From Temnothorax longispinosus (lineage: Eukaryota; Arthropoda; Insecta; Hymenoptera; Formicidae): 64,000 nucleotides of DNA. Positions 39,576-51,143 of the stretch are shown in pieces. The notes below the pieces were generated by a model that saw nothing but the letters and a program-made list of their open reading frames with translations, had not been told where the DNA came from and did no database searches. Positions within the stretch are counted from its first letter, which is position 1. Each line of letters starts with the position of its first letter. Made by a program: the position numbers and the translations under genes. Location of the stretch: the NCBI RefSeq assembly GCF_030848805.1, contig NC_092369.1:12313199-12377198 (forward strand). The letters are read 5' to 3'.

Positions 39576-40536
39576 TTAACAGATTTCTTTTTTCTCTATC
39601 GGCACTCCGTACGCAATGTATGGTCTATATCCTGTATACGATGAAGGCAACTTGTCATAAGTAATACTTAATTTATTTTTATTAATTAATTTCCTTATCA
39701 TGTGCTCTTTTTCTGATATTTCTTTGCATGCATCTGACCCACTATAAAAGAATTTTCAAATCATCATATAAGATATTTTCCTATGAAAAATATAATATTG
39801 ATAACTGCTGTAAGTACATTTCTTTTATGCACGTGGTTCTTTCTTTTCGAGTTTTATCCTTTTTATCATAACAAGTATCATCCACGAGAAAGGAACGACT
39901 TTGCATGCTATCCCATTTCCTAGCAGCTCGGTGAAATCTCGCCGGCAAACGAGATATTATTTGTTGATCAGTCGACTGTAAATTACGTCGATCTGTTTAA
40001 TTACTATAAAACGTAAAAATTTACAATGTAGCATACTGTAGTAAGAATAATACGAATAATACGAATTTTTCAGATTCTTCTATGTATCTTTTCGATAAGC
40101 AAGAACGTTGAACTTTAAAGTCACCCCAAACTTCCCTTGCCGCTTGATTTATCGTTGTTTTGTATATAAAGTCGATTAATAATTTTCTTTTATCTTTATC
40201 TCGCACATCATCTAAACTTACACCTAACGCCATATGCCTTCTTGGCCTTTCTCTAAATCGAGATTAAAATTCTAGGAATTTATGTACAAATATGTGTGTA
40301 CAGAATCGAATATGTGTGGAAATTAGTTGTCTTGTTACAAATCATTACTTGATTGTGCTCTCCAGATATTCGTCTCCAAGAATACGTCTTTTCTCTGTTA
40401 CTTTTACATTGATACCGATCATATCCCTCGGCTCCCACAATGCATTGAATGCAGGACATTTTGCATAGCTGAGTCGTTCCAAAGTATCGTGAGCTATAAT
40501 CGAGCATTGTGGTTGCGATAATGTTGTCGATTTCAT
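39576..40536 (-). CDS. Uncharacterised four-exon gene, 233 aa
   Basis: Exons 40349-40536, 40063-40252, 39818-39975 and 39576-39741 join in phase (2, 0, 2) into 233 residues. The ATG at 40536 is the first after an in-frame stop. Splice sites are AA|GTAATG...TTTAG, TTC|GTATTA...TTTACAG and AT|GTACTT...TTTATAG. The product is basic and charged with no signal peptide or membrane segment. It contains YAKCPAFNALWEPRD, LIDFIYKTTINQAAREVWG and RLPARFHRAARKWDSMQSR, and ends YTGYRPYIAYGVPIEKKE. I do not recognise the family. The YTGY-x-P motif resembles one in some axonemal microtubule inner proteins, which is only a hint. The fully open exon 3 in the predicted phase is the best support that this is a real gene. 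A second possible donor at 40054 would add three residues. Confidence 0.6.
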
Positions 40537-41214
40537 CCTCGACTTGCAAAAGCAAATTTCTGTAGCAATCTACTAAAATATTAGACACCTCGAATGCACT
40601 AGACTTGTGAAACTTCCAACAAATTAATTATGTCAAATAATATTAATATTGATATTAATATTTATATATGGTTCTTCATATTTATACATTGATTTTTGAT
40701 ATAAATGGAAAATATCTGGTTTGCATAGTCGGTGAATGATAGATATAAAATGTAATATTTGAAACATCGGTTACAGAGCGTAATCTACGTAGCTGTGAAA
40801 ACGGCAATTGTTTTAGCGTATAAACACTGAATTCATACATATTTGTATATAGTAATAGATACATAATAATATATGTGATGATGTATAATTAGTAGAAACG
40901 GCTATGTGAAAAATATTTCAAATTTTTAATATATATTCTTATAACAATATTTTTACGCTATTTACACTTTCCTTTCAGGTATACATAAAAATACGTTCGT
41001 ACAATAATCATATACCTAAGATTACATTTACGATTCTCTCCTCTAGCAGATCAACATAAAGTACTTTATATATTATATACATATATTTTATTTATACTAT
41101 ATATATTTAGCAATGTATTTTTTATAAAAGTTGTATATAACAATATAATGGTGTACGTTCCCCGAATATCATTACAAGAATTTATAACAATATGTAATAG
41201 TAAATATAAGGTAG
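40537..41214. other. Non-coding stretch between the orphan gene and CCDC28-like gene
   Basis: Very AT-rich, with no exon supported. It must contain the promoter of the orphan gene and the 3' end of the CCDC28-like gene, both on the minus strand. Confidence 0.5.
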
Positions 41215-42302
41215 TCATTTGCTATGCAATTTTTCTATACAAACACTCAGCTGTTGGAGACGATGAAGCAAATGCCGCATATTCGCGCTCGATTGTCGGA
41301 GACCTGATTGCTCGCCACCCACTTCTTGCCGTTGGCCCAGCTCAAAGTGCAGCCGGGCTAAACGTTCTTGCTGCTCTCGTATCTCCGTCATCTGCTCCAT
41401 ACTACAGTCTTTTCCTATAAACGATTTTCGGTCTCATTAAGTGTTTTACTGTTTATATATGGCTATACCAACCAAATGCTCGTAAATTGCCGCTGTGAAA
41501 GTCTTCCAACAATTGCAGCAGAGCTTGCTCCATATGGCGGACATCGGGTACCTCTGACAGAAAGCAATGGTGTTTGCATGGCACCACGGCTTTGTATAAT
41601 AATGCCAAAACAAAATCAAAAGAGATGTAAAACTCAAAGAACTAAAACATAAGGCTTATCGTTGTACACGATAAAATCATAAAATTATAACAAATCTATA
41701 AAACATGTAAATATATATTTATTAAAAAGAAAGTAAATGAAATATAGAATTGGAGAACCAAAGAAACTGAAAAGATGAAAAATAATTGTGTTTAAGATGA
41801 TTTGCAGATCTCTGGAGCCTCAATTACCTTTATGCTGCCTCACAATTCTCGGTGGATCCGGCCGACTAGGCCTCTGCTTTTCCTTCTCATTAAGATACAT
41901 CAATCGAGACTGATTGCCGGTGTAACTTGAAGCGTTAGCAGCTCGACTGGAAACCATGGAGCCTTGACTCGTCCCTTGACCGGAGCTTCCTTTACTAATA
42001 ATCGGCGATGTTTGTGTGTTATTTTCCCATAGTATTTGTTGCTACAAAAATATCACTTAGGAATAATAATTACGTTATCATACCGTCGTCATCAATATAC
42101 TATAACAAGATAAGGACAGGCAATTGTATACTATGAGACCTCGTACCGTTACGTTGGAATTATGCGTTTCAGTTTTGCCTGGACGTTGAGATCTCGCTGG
42201 CGTCGACGGAGGAGTAGCTTCTCCGCCGTGGCTGAGCGGCTCCTCGCATTCTTCCTCTTGAACCAACTGCTGCAATTCGCCACATCCAGCTGCTTCCACC
42301 AT
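41215..42302 (-). CDS. CCDC28: CCDC28A/B-like coiled-coil protein
   Basis: Exons 42147-42302, 41828-42041, 41473-41589 and 41215-41414 give 228 residues. The family region is residues 125-228: KHHCFLSEVPDVRHMEQALL, LLEDFHSGNLRAFGKDCSMEQM and EQQERLARLHFELGQ, then LLHRLQQLSVCIEKLHSK. This matches human CCDC28A and CCDC28B nearly block by block, coiled coil included. The first 120 residues are polar, low in order, and not obviously shared with the vertebrate proteins. CCDC28B interacts with BBS proteins and with SIN1 of mTORC2 and affects cilium length. The donor at exon 3 (TTTG|GTTGGT) is weak, but phase and homology require it. Confidence 0.87.
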
Positions 42303-42937
42303 AGCGACGAAAAACGTGTGGAAGAATCCCTAACTGAAACTATTGCTAATTAATTATCTATTCAAATAATTTTGTTTTTATTTTATTACTACATTTTACT
42401 TTTTACTCTTCTTAATATTCTATCTTAATACTTTAAATATATTTAATAGTGTTAATATTTCATAGAAACTCTTTGGATGCGTTATAATCCCTGCATATAT
42501 TTTGTTTTAATTTTATGGAACAATCGAGTCAAGAGAAATAATTTACCTGAACTATTAATAATGCATCGCACCTTTGACTATATTTTATGGTATTTTTATC
42601 GCGGTTTAGTCAATTGTTGATGCAATTGATAATTACGGATTACGCTTAATTGGTGTCATCGTGTCTTCCAATTATGATTTTCAAGTGTTTAGAGGTTTGA
42701 TCGGGACTGCTGACGAAGAAATCGACGACTACATATTTAAATGTATTATTTAATCGCGTATTAACTTTTATTGTTTACCTTTCGCTTCTCGCCCGAGTTA
42801 ACCTCGCTCGCCAAACTGTCACACAACTGTCACTTTGAGTCACGGCTTCTTGCACGAATATCTAAGAATATAGGAATATATATCTAGGAATATCTCCGAG
42901 CCGGAGCGATCAGCTGATCGTATTATTGTGCTGTGTC
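42303..42937. promoter_or_regulatory. Upstream region of the CCDC28-like gene
   Basis: AT-rich, with no exon seen, ending in the assembly gap. It probably contains the leader and promoter of the CCDC28-like gene. ATG12 faces the other way beyond the gap. Confidence 0.35.
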
Positions 42938-43437
42938 NNNNNNNNNNNNNNNNNNNNNNNNNNNNNNNNNNNNNNNNNNNNNNNNNNNNNNNNNNNNNNN
43001 NNNNNNNNNNNNNNNNNNNNNNNNNNNNNNNNNNNNNNNNNNNNNNNNNNNNNNNNNNNNNNNNNNNNNNNNNNNNNNNNNNNNNNNNNNNNNNNNNNNN
43101 NNNNNNNNNNNNNNNNNNNNNNNNNNNNNNNNNNNNNNNNNNNNNNNNNNNNNNNNNNNNNNNNNNNNNNNNNNNNNNNNNNNNNNNNNNNNNNNNNNNN
43201 NNNNNNNNNNNNNNNNNNNNNNNNNNNNNNNNNNNNNNNNNNNNNNNNNNNNNNNNNNNNNNNNNNNNNNNNNNNNNNNNNNNNNNNNNNNNNNNNNNNN
43301 NNNNNNNNNNNNNNNNNNNNNNNNNNNNNNNNNNNNNNNNNNNNNNNNNNNNNNNNNNNNNNNNNNNNNNNNNNNNNNNNNNNNNNNNNNNNNNNNNNNN
43401 NNNNNNNNNNNNNNNNNNNNNNNNNNNNNNNNNNNNN
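42938..43437. other. Assembly gap of 500 N
   Basis: Exactly 500 unknown bases, a round number that usually stands for a gap of unknown size. It falls between two divergent genes, where an upstream promoter or a repeat is the likely missing part. Confidence 0.99.
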
Positions 43438-43451
43438 TGTGCACTGAAAGG

Positions 43452-43458
43452 TATAAAA
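43452..43458 (+). promoter_or_regulatory. Possible TATA box of ATG12
   Basis: TATAAAA starts 15 bases after the gap. A leader exon from about 43483 to a donor at 43532 (ATC|GTGAGT) and the acceptor TAATAG at 44206 would bring the transcript to the ATG at 44223. This rests on signals alone. Confidence 0.3.
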
Positions 43459-44222
43459 CGTCGTTCTCTTTCGACTTCTTGCTGATTCTTCAAGTATCAT
43501 CGGTTTATCTCGCGTGAAAAGCGTGTCATATATCGTGAGTTTCTTGATATCTTATATATATCAATGCCGAGTACAAGATTTGTCCAACGAACGTTGTTGT
43601 TGAAAACGTTATTGTGATAAAAGTGAAATCGGGAATTGTGTATACATCATTTATTAGTAAGTTTACACACTAAGTTTATTAGTAAAAAAGTATTGAAGAG
43701 AATAAAGATCAATTTTAATTTAGAAGTGAACAACAAGTATAATTTAGTGCGAAAGTACACTGATAACAATTCCAGCTTACAAGCACCTCTCTAATATAAT
43801 TAGTAAAATACATTTTATTGAATAATATAAGAATTAATGTTCACTGTACAATTTGTTCAATTCTCGTATTTTTAATAAACTCTTTGTTTAGTTCTGTGAC
43901 AAGTGCTACTACTTGAAGAGTTTAGGTATCGCAAACCAAGAATTACATTATAACCTATAATAGAAGTAATATCAAATTGCATGTAGCTCAATTTATAAAC
44001 AACTCGTCAATAAGATATGCAATTCGCAAAGAATTTATATCAATTAGTTCTAAAGCATTTTAGCTTTAGAACTGAGCATATGTATTTATTCGTAATCACA
44101 TATCAATTCTTATTCTTTACCTTTTTTTTTAATCTTGATCATATAATATAATCATATCATTAATGAGTATATGCAATTACTGAATTTTATGCTTTTACTG
44201 TAATAGATACAAGACTGGTACC

Positions 44223-44803
44223 ATGGCAGCCAAGGAGGAGGCAAGCGGCACGACGACTGACGCAAAGACTGAAGAAACGCCAGATAATTCAACAACGGAG
44301 GACGCACCAACTAGTCTAGAAACCATTCCCGAGGGAAACGTGGCACGAAACGAGCTTCAGACAGCGCCGAAGGACAAATCAAAGAGTATAATCTCAATTT
44401 CATTTACATACAATTTTACAAGTGCATGTAACAAAGTATATTTAAGTGGATTTTATCTTTAAATTTTACAGTTGATATATTGCTGAAGGCTACTGCCAAC
44501 GCTCCGATCATGAAGCAGAAGAAGTGGTCGGTCTCTCAAGACAATCCCATTGGACGGATCTCCGAATTCATAAAGAAGTACCTCAAACTGGACCCCAACG
44601 AGAGATTGGTGCGTTTAAATATTTATTTCTGATTTCTTTTACCAGTGCAGCGAAGCGAATAGTGAATTCTTATCTTCCAGTTTCTCTACGTCAATCAGAC
44701 GTTTGCACCTGCTCCCGATCAGACGGTGAAGAACTTGTACGATTGCTATGGCGCCGACGGAAAGTTGGTCATACATTACTGTAAAAGTCAGGCGTGGGGC
44801 TGA
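44223..44803 (+). CDS. ATG12: Autophagy protein ATG12 (ubiquitin-like)
   Basis: Exons 44223-44385, 44472-44608 and 44681-44803 give 140 residues, as in human ATG12. The first 54 residues are an acidic, disordered extension rich in T, E and D. The ubiquitin-like fold follows: KIDILLKATANAPIMKQKKW, then ISEFIKKYLKLDPNERLFLYVNQTFAPAPDQTV, NLYDCYGADGKLVIHYCKSQAWG. The C-terminal glycine 140 is the one that ATG7 activates and ATG10 passes to ATG5. The ATG12-ATG5 conjugate with ATG16 then promotes ATG8 lipidation at the phagophore. Three exons with short introns; the 3' end faces CFAP52 only 300 bases away. Confidence 0.97.
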
Positions 44804-45100
44804 GATTCGTTGAAGTTAATTTACCGACGTTAATTTTTCCTGACAAAAGAACCATATATAAATTTACACGAAACACATTGTGATAATTTTAACTTTTTAT
44901 TTATAATATACATATAATTCTAGCTTTATATTTATGATATAATTATGATACTGATATTCACTTTATTATTGTTTTGTAGGAAAATCCTTGCTGGAATTTG
45001 CGTTCGGTACAAAAATGCTCACAGTTTTATTGTATGCATTTTAATATAGTAATATTAGAACCTCGAGTAAAATTAATCAGTCTTACGAAATGATTGTACA

Positions 45101-48100
45101 TTATGTCTTTGACGTAATGGATCTTCTACTGCATGAGTTTGAAGACTCTTTCAGATTTTCCATCGTCCTCGCTTTGCTGGATGATCCGTCGTTCTTAGCG
45201 TCCCTGCATCGACATTGGTTTGATGTACTTGCACTTGACTTGGAGCTTGCCGAACTCCGCGATACGCATTTACAAGCAGGCATTCTCTCTTTATTTGGGC
45301 GGATTTCTTTTTTAGAATCTTTACATCGATCGGAAGCAGCTGACAGCGGCTTTTGATCACCTGACAAGTGTCATTATTAAATAATCAAATGTGAATTGCA
45401 ATACCGTGTAAAGTTTATGTTGCCCTGACAAATCTGTTTACTTTATCATACGTTGAAGAATATAACATACTTGTACACGACGAAGTAGATTTTTTGGAGG
45501 ATTGTACAGTTTGATCCGCCACGACACTTGCATCGTCCTCCGTTTTTCGCGGAGATAATTTATCCACATCCGCGTCGGGCAGGCTACGCGCAGAGTTAGC
45601 GGTTCTTCCTGACTGGCCCACGCTCTTGGAATCATTTAAGGCCTCGGACGGACATTTCCAAATCATAATCGTCCCGTCGGCGCTAGCCGTCACTACGTGC
45701 TTGCAGTCCGTGCTGAACTTACACGCGGTGATTATCGCGGCGTGTAAAGTAGCAACATGGGTGAGATCCGCGCTGTCATACTTCCAGATCTTGACGGTGC
45801 AGTCATTGGATCCGGTAATGAAGAATCGACCGTCCGGACTGATGTCTATACAGTTCATCGTTCCGGCGCTAGAACCCTCGACCTCCCGCACTAGCGAGCC
45901 GTCCAGAGTCTCCCAATAAGCGATCTTCCGATCTGTACCGCATGTCAAGATCTGAATACCGTCGGGTGTGAATTGCGCCATCATAAACATTGTGTTTCCC
46001 ATAAGAATATGTTTCCTAGTGCAGCGTCTGTTACGAAAAGATTTTCGCCTGTTTAAGAAAAACTCACTCCTACAACAATTTAATATTTTACAGACGAAAC
46101 TCACATTATATCCCAGACAACGCACGTGCCGTCCGTACTCGAGCTGATCAGGTCTTCGTTGTTGCTCGAGATGTGCAAGGACATTATCGGGCCCCGATGT
46201 TCTTTCAGTATACTGATCAATCGTGGCACATCAGTTTTTATGTCCCAAATACGTACCTGGAAATCGGATAAGTTCCAGAAAATGTATTGAAGTGTAATGC
46301 ATAATTAATATAGATGTTAATTTTTCTACAGGAATATAATGATCTAGTTCAATCGTATAATCGGCGTTAAATGGCATTTTGTAGAACGTGAGATAAATCA
46401 CCTGGCCATCGCAGCCACCGCTAATCAGCGTATTACTGTCGGTCGTGACAGCGATCGTCGACACGGCTTTTGTATGAGCGTTATGAATGGAAAAATAAAA
46501 GTCCCCGTTATGCGGTGAGAACACTCTTATTATGCCGTCGTTCCAAGCTGAAACAATGGCAAAAACATTTAATATTGTTTAAACATGACAATGACATGAT
46601 AATATTTATAAATATGACTAGCTAAATGTACCAGAAAGCAACATTTGGTCGTCGCGCGCAAATTGTAGACTGGAGCAAATAAAATTCGCTACGGTGATAC
46701 GAACTTTCTCCTTCTGCTTTTCCAGTTGCCACAGCCTGACATCGTTCTTGCTGCCTGTTGCGAATATCTCCGAATGATTGCTACGATTTATTAGAGTGAC
46801 ATTAATCGATTCGGTCGACCGGCGTAGTTGTGAATTCACTATCTTTACCGTGGGAACGCGATACTGTATATGCAGCTAGTGTGACAGGTGACGAGTAGAC
46901 GCATATGAAAATTTGACAGCTGAATTTGATAGATCTCGCACCAGGATGTCCCGGCCACCACGAATTCGTTCTGATGCAAAACCATGGACGTCACTGCGCT
47001 GCACACGTTTTCTGCTTGATGCTGATAAAAAGAAGATGACAATTATGATTTCAGTCATCATAAATTCGCGAGTTATTTGTATATCTTCAGCTTTCGTCAT
47101 TAATTTTTGTTTTCACATTTTGCAATAGCTTTATATCTTTTTCTTCTTTTATTGTTAATCGCGAGGTCATTGTCTGTTCCTTTTTTGCAACATATTTGCC
47201 GTGAAGCGACTTGAACGACTCACGGTGAGGATCTGCGGCGTATTAGGAAACTTGGACGGCTTGCGCGTTCGGTTCTCCTTCATGGTTATTATCTGGATCA
47301 ACTCGATGGTACCGTCGCCAGTACCGACCACCAGTTTCCCGCCCTTTAGAAGCAGCAAACTCCTCACTCCGCCTGCGTACAGATCGCCCTCGCCCGTCTT
47401 CATTTTCCTCGGGTCGCGCGTTATCTTCGAGTAGCAGCCGATCATCACCGGCAAGCGTGCCGGCTCTCCACATTGCAGATCGCCGCGCAGATTCAATCTG
47501 GAAAAGAGAAGACAAGATTGAACAAGAATGAGGACAAGTGGCGAATGGTATGAAGATAAAATGTAGGCGATACGGCAATTAAAAGAAAAATATTAATTGA
47601 ATAGCTGCGAATACACTTTTCCACAGGCGTCTCTATGACCTTGCTGTAATGATATCACCGGAAGAAGTGCCGCAGTAGATGATCTCGTCCCTCTCGTCCA
47701 CGGCAACGCAGTTGACGAGGCGCTTCAACTTGCCCACTTCCACATCGAGATTATGCATCCGACGCTTCTCCGCCTCGATCCGCCAGATTTTTAACGTCCT
47801 GTCGCCCGCGGTAACAAAGCACTCGCCGTGAAGATTCGTCCTTGTTATGTTATTCGCATTGCCGCTCGTATCATTGCTGGCGAATGATCCTGTAGAGGAT
47901 CTATTCTCAATTAATGTATATTTACAGATTGAATTCACCACGCACAGATCGCGAAAGAACGGGGATGGAGAAATCTCTGCGAAAAACATTCTATGTTTCT
48001 CAGATGTACATCCCAATGGAATTTTTCGTGCAGATCTGTACGGAGTATCGATAAGAGAATCGAGGGAAAGATACCACATATAAGAGAACTCTTCCGGACG

Positions 48101-48835
48101 TCCCAGACGACCACGTTGCCGTCGTCCCTGCCGCCGAGGCTCACGAGGAAGTCGCTGTTGCAGGTGAAGCACAGGTCCACGACGCCGACCTTGTGCGTTT
48201 CGTAGCTACCTTTCATCGTGCCCTCCTTGTAATTCCATACGATCACCATGGCCTGCGACACGAAGACGCGCGTGACTGGTAAAACCGATAATACAATTGA
48301 ATCGCTTATGGGAATATTAAAGACGTATATGCACCTTGAAACCGAGATGATTGTTCTGCCCGGAAGCGACGTATTCGCCACACGGAGAAACGCACAACGT
48401 CGAGACGTTATTAGTGTGGCCGCTGAGGAATCGTTGCTCGCCGGTTTCGATGTTCCTTATGGCGACCTTGTGACCCATCGGATAGAGGAGATGCTTGTCA
48501 TCCGGATGCAATCGCAGAGCATTCTTTGTTATGCCTAAAAAAATAAAGGGATATGCAAAATTGTAAATATGTAGTTTGAAAAACTACGAAGTGGTGTACA
48601 GTAAATAATTGTATCTAGATATATGTGTGAAAATTTTAGATGTAAAGCACACGCTTCATAAGATCTCGATTTATCAAAAAATTATTTTCCGATTTCAGAA
48701 ATTTAAATCTTGTCGTGAAATTTACATTCCTCGGCTTTGTGAATAAAATAATAAAGGAAGAGATAACAAATGCCGATTTCTGTACGAACCGTCGAAGGTG
48801 ATTATTCCGATCGTTTCGAGATCCTGGGGCTCCAT
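45101..48835 (-). CDS. CFAP52: Cilia- and flagella-associated protein 52 (WDR16) with extended C-terminus
   Basis: Eleven exons (48790-48835, 48335-48534, 48075-48252, 47640-47889, 47224-47497, 46849-47021, 46632-46780, 46402-46547, 46105-46256, 45471-46048, 45101-45360) give 801 residues. WD40 repeats fill about residues 10-655 as two propellers. Matches to CFAP52 include SGHTNNVSTLCVSPCGEYVASGQ, SLGGRDDGNVVVWDV, IFATGSKNDVRLW, GTDRKIAYWETLDGSLVREVEGS and SADGTIMIWK. CFAP52 is a microtubule inner protein of motile axonemes; in insects the sperm flagellum and chordotonal cilia are the likely sites. The vertebrate protein ends near residue 620. Here about 143 more residues follow, rich in S, K, R and C, with no WD signature. 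They span the end of exon 10 and all of exon 11. Confidence 0.92.
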
Positions 48836-49426
48836 GTCGCTTCGTTATTCGTTCATCAACTTTACGATAAATATGTGCGACATAGACTGTGCGGAAACAA
48901 CGTAAACAGCGTCACCGTGGTGATAAATTGATTGTTTACGCACCCTCGTCAACCCCTTGGTAGCAATATATTTCGTATGATTAACTTTTATCTTTTCAAA
49001 AGAGGTACAAAAAAGCACCAAATACATGCGTTAGAGCGTCAGTTGAATGCAAAGAAATTATTGCACAAAACAATGTTTCTTTTAATACATTAAAAAGTTT
49101 AAAAATAGTATAATTAAACTTAGAAATGTTATAGAAATGTTACAAACTACGTTATAACTTCAAAATGTTATCGAAATGATTTTGAAATATAAAAATATAT
49201 ATTTAAAAACATTAAAAGCAGATAATATTTATAATTCTAAATATTTCGTGATATGCGTTTAATCATTTCATTCATGATATTACATATTATATATATGTTG
49301 TATATATTATTCTTATAGATTGATATGAAATGTAATTTAATCTATAAGATATAGTGTCTGTACGTTCACACAAAGTTTAACAGAAAACGACAAACATCAC
49401 TACTGACTAATTATTTGTTTTCACAG
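48836..49426. other. Intergenic stretch upstream of CFAP52
   Basis: AT-rich; it should carry the CFAP52 leader and promoter on the minus strand. I searched the plus strand for exons that could precede the HMMR-like exon at 49427 and found none. Confidence 0.5.
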
Positions 49427-49822
49427 CTTCAATCCGAGCATGAACAGTTAAAAATGCTGTACAAAGAGGTATTAGAAAAATACGCAGATGCAATAAGTCA
49501 CGAAAATCCAAAACAGAAAATAAAACATACCATCTATTTAAAAGACAAAATATTAAAGTTACAAGAGGTGTGCGGCATAGTTTCGCTTTTTGCAATTTTG
49601 GTGTCTTCTTTGGCTTTTTGCTTTCTTTCTATATTATACATATTAATTGATAATGTACTCAACTAATTTTGAATTGTACATTCGATTTAAATCAAGAAAT
49701 CAGATAACTACGATAAAAATAAGCCTCGCCGATCTTGATATCTAATGATAGCGCATAAGTATTTTTTCCTTTATGTATACTTTCGGGATTTTTTGCAGCC
49801 TTTGTATAAAATTAAAAAATAA
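49427..49822 (+). pseudogene. Isolated C-terminal exons of an HMMR/RHAMM-like gene
   Basis: Exon 49427-49567 (acceptor TTTTCACAG, donor GAG|GTGTGC) codes for 47 residues, including EKYADAISHENPKQKIKHT and YLKDKILKLQE. Human HMMR has the same block just before its end (KYADLLGHQNHKQKIKH, VVKLKDENSQLK); KIF15 has a related one. A second exon at 49799-49822 in phase 0 adds PLYKIKK and a stop, with AATAAA at the stop. No start codon precedes the splice site, and the other exons of such a coiled-coil protein are absent from the window on this strand. It is either a fragment left by duplication or loss, or the end of a gene with a different first exon. It has no frameshift. Confidence 0.6.
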
Positions 49823-51107
49823 ATTGTAAGAGAAATATAGATTGACGGATTACAAAAACGTGTTATTTTTTTAACTCTTAAATGCGCAATTTTTCGTAAC
49901 ATTCTGAGTATTTTTTAAATAAATAATGGCTTTCTGGGCCTTGCCATCCAGAAGAGAAAGAAGGGTCATAGAAGGCCCTTTATATTACAGATGTGCAAAG
50001 CTGCGCGTTTTCAGTTCGAACTTCATAAGAAAGAGCTACACGGAGCATCGAAAAGTCGCTTTGCATACGTGCAAAACTGCGCGAAGGGTTAATTAATTAT
50101 CAATCACGCGTCGCTTGGAGAACTTCGTGTATCGTCGCGACCGACTCCATGATCTTGACCGCAAAACGATTGAAACATCGTTTTGTTCTGGAAAATGCAT
50201 CAAATCACAGTTACATTATATAGGAGACCTTGCGTGTAGCGAAACGAGATAATTAGCATCGATATCGCGATCAGCAACTGGCCGGCGTAAAGACAAGAGT
50301 CATGTGAATCAGATTTTATGCGAGAAGCTGAGAGCGTCGCGATGTTAGCGCGTTCGCCATGGGATCATACGTGAAGGGAATTCTTCGGACCTGACGATTA
50401 CGGAGGACGAGTGGTCTCCGTGTCGAAGGCTAAAATGTCCCGTTGAAGGTGAATGTCTCGTTTCGAACACGCGCTGTTTGCGAAGCCAACAACTTCATTT
50501 CCGGTGTACGACAGGAAGGAAGATTTCGCAGGCTTCGCAAAATAAAATGGATTTTATCTCGTGGAGTCGCAATTTGATTTTATATAGAAACGTCCCTTGA
50601 GTAACTTCTTCTGATCTACAATGTACCGAATATAGATTCGTAAAGGACATGTATCCCCACCATCTTCTGGACCATCCAGAAGGGAAAGAAGGACCTTTAC
50701 AGATGTGTGCCATATTCTGCACTGTCCAAAAATTCAGATAATTTCGTAGAAAATATTCGCGCGGATTGCGCGTCCGGAGTCGGAGAACCGGCGTGCGGTT
50801 TCAAAATGCACTGTTGTGACGCGTTTCGTTGAGGTGGAAAAAAAACGATAAATTGGCGCGTCCCCCTCCGTCGTCGACCGAGTACGCGTTATCGTCGCGT
50901 GCCGTAGTGTCAACGTGTTCAACGGCTGGAAAAAACAGCCCGAGAATAAGAGACAGCCCCACTAGTATTCCCCTCAAAAACGTCGGCGAGCGTGCACGCG
51001 GCCGATTCACAGCCGAGACCGAACTTATCGCCTCCTCACCGCTCTTTACCTTGAGTTTCTCTCTCGTTCCCCACCCTGGATAATGCGCGACGAGCAACAC
51101 ATTCAGA
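49823..51107. other. Non-coding stretch with a diverged direct repeat
   Basis: No exon supported. CCATCCAGAAGAGAAAGAAGG (49944) recurs with one change at 50672, and ACAGATGTG follows each copy at about 25-45 bases. The sequence turns GC-rich towards the transporter promoter at 51108. Confidence 0.5.
49944..50707. repeat. Pair of diverged direct repeats
   Basis: Two units of about 40-55 bases, at 49944-49995 and 50672-50707. Both contain CCATCCAGAAG, GAAAGAAGG and ACAGATGTG in the same order, with different spacing. They may be remains of one repeat family or of the ends of an element. Confidence 0.5.
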
Positions 51108-51143
51108 TATAAAAGCGAACTTAACGGGGGTGTCGGATCCAGT
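51108..51143 (+). promoter_or_regulatory. Core promoter: TATA box plus initiator-like site
   Basis: TATAAAAG at 51108-51115 is followed by TCCAGTCG, with its A at 51141, 33 bases downstream. This is the same geometry as the promoter at 1718. It would start a leader of about 255 bases before the ATG at 51396. Confidence 0.55.

Noticed and set aside
42840..43517. Several open frames of 170-217 codons on both strands
   Set aside because: They consist almost wholly of unknown residues because they run through the run of N.
45090..45356. 88-codon plus-strand frame
   Set aside because: Exact antisense of CFAP52 exon 11, whose minus-strand frame is supported by phase and a splice junction.
47201..47578. 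Open frames on both strands over CFAP52 exon 5
   Set aside because: Shadows of the GC-rich coding exon; only one frame carries the WD-repeat continuation and agrees with the neighbouring phases.
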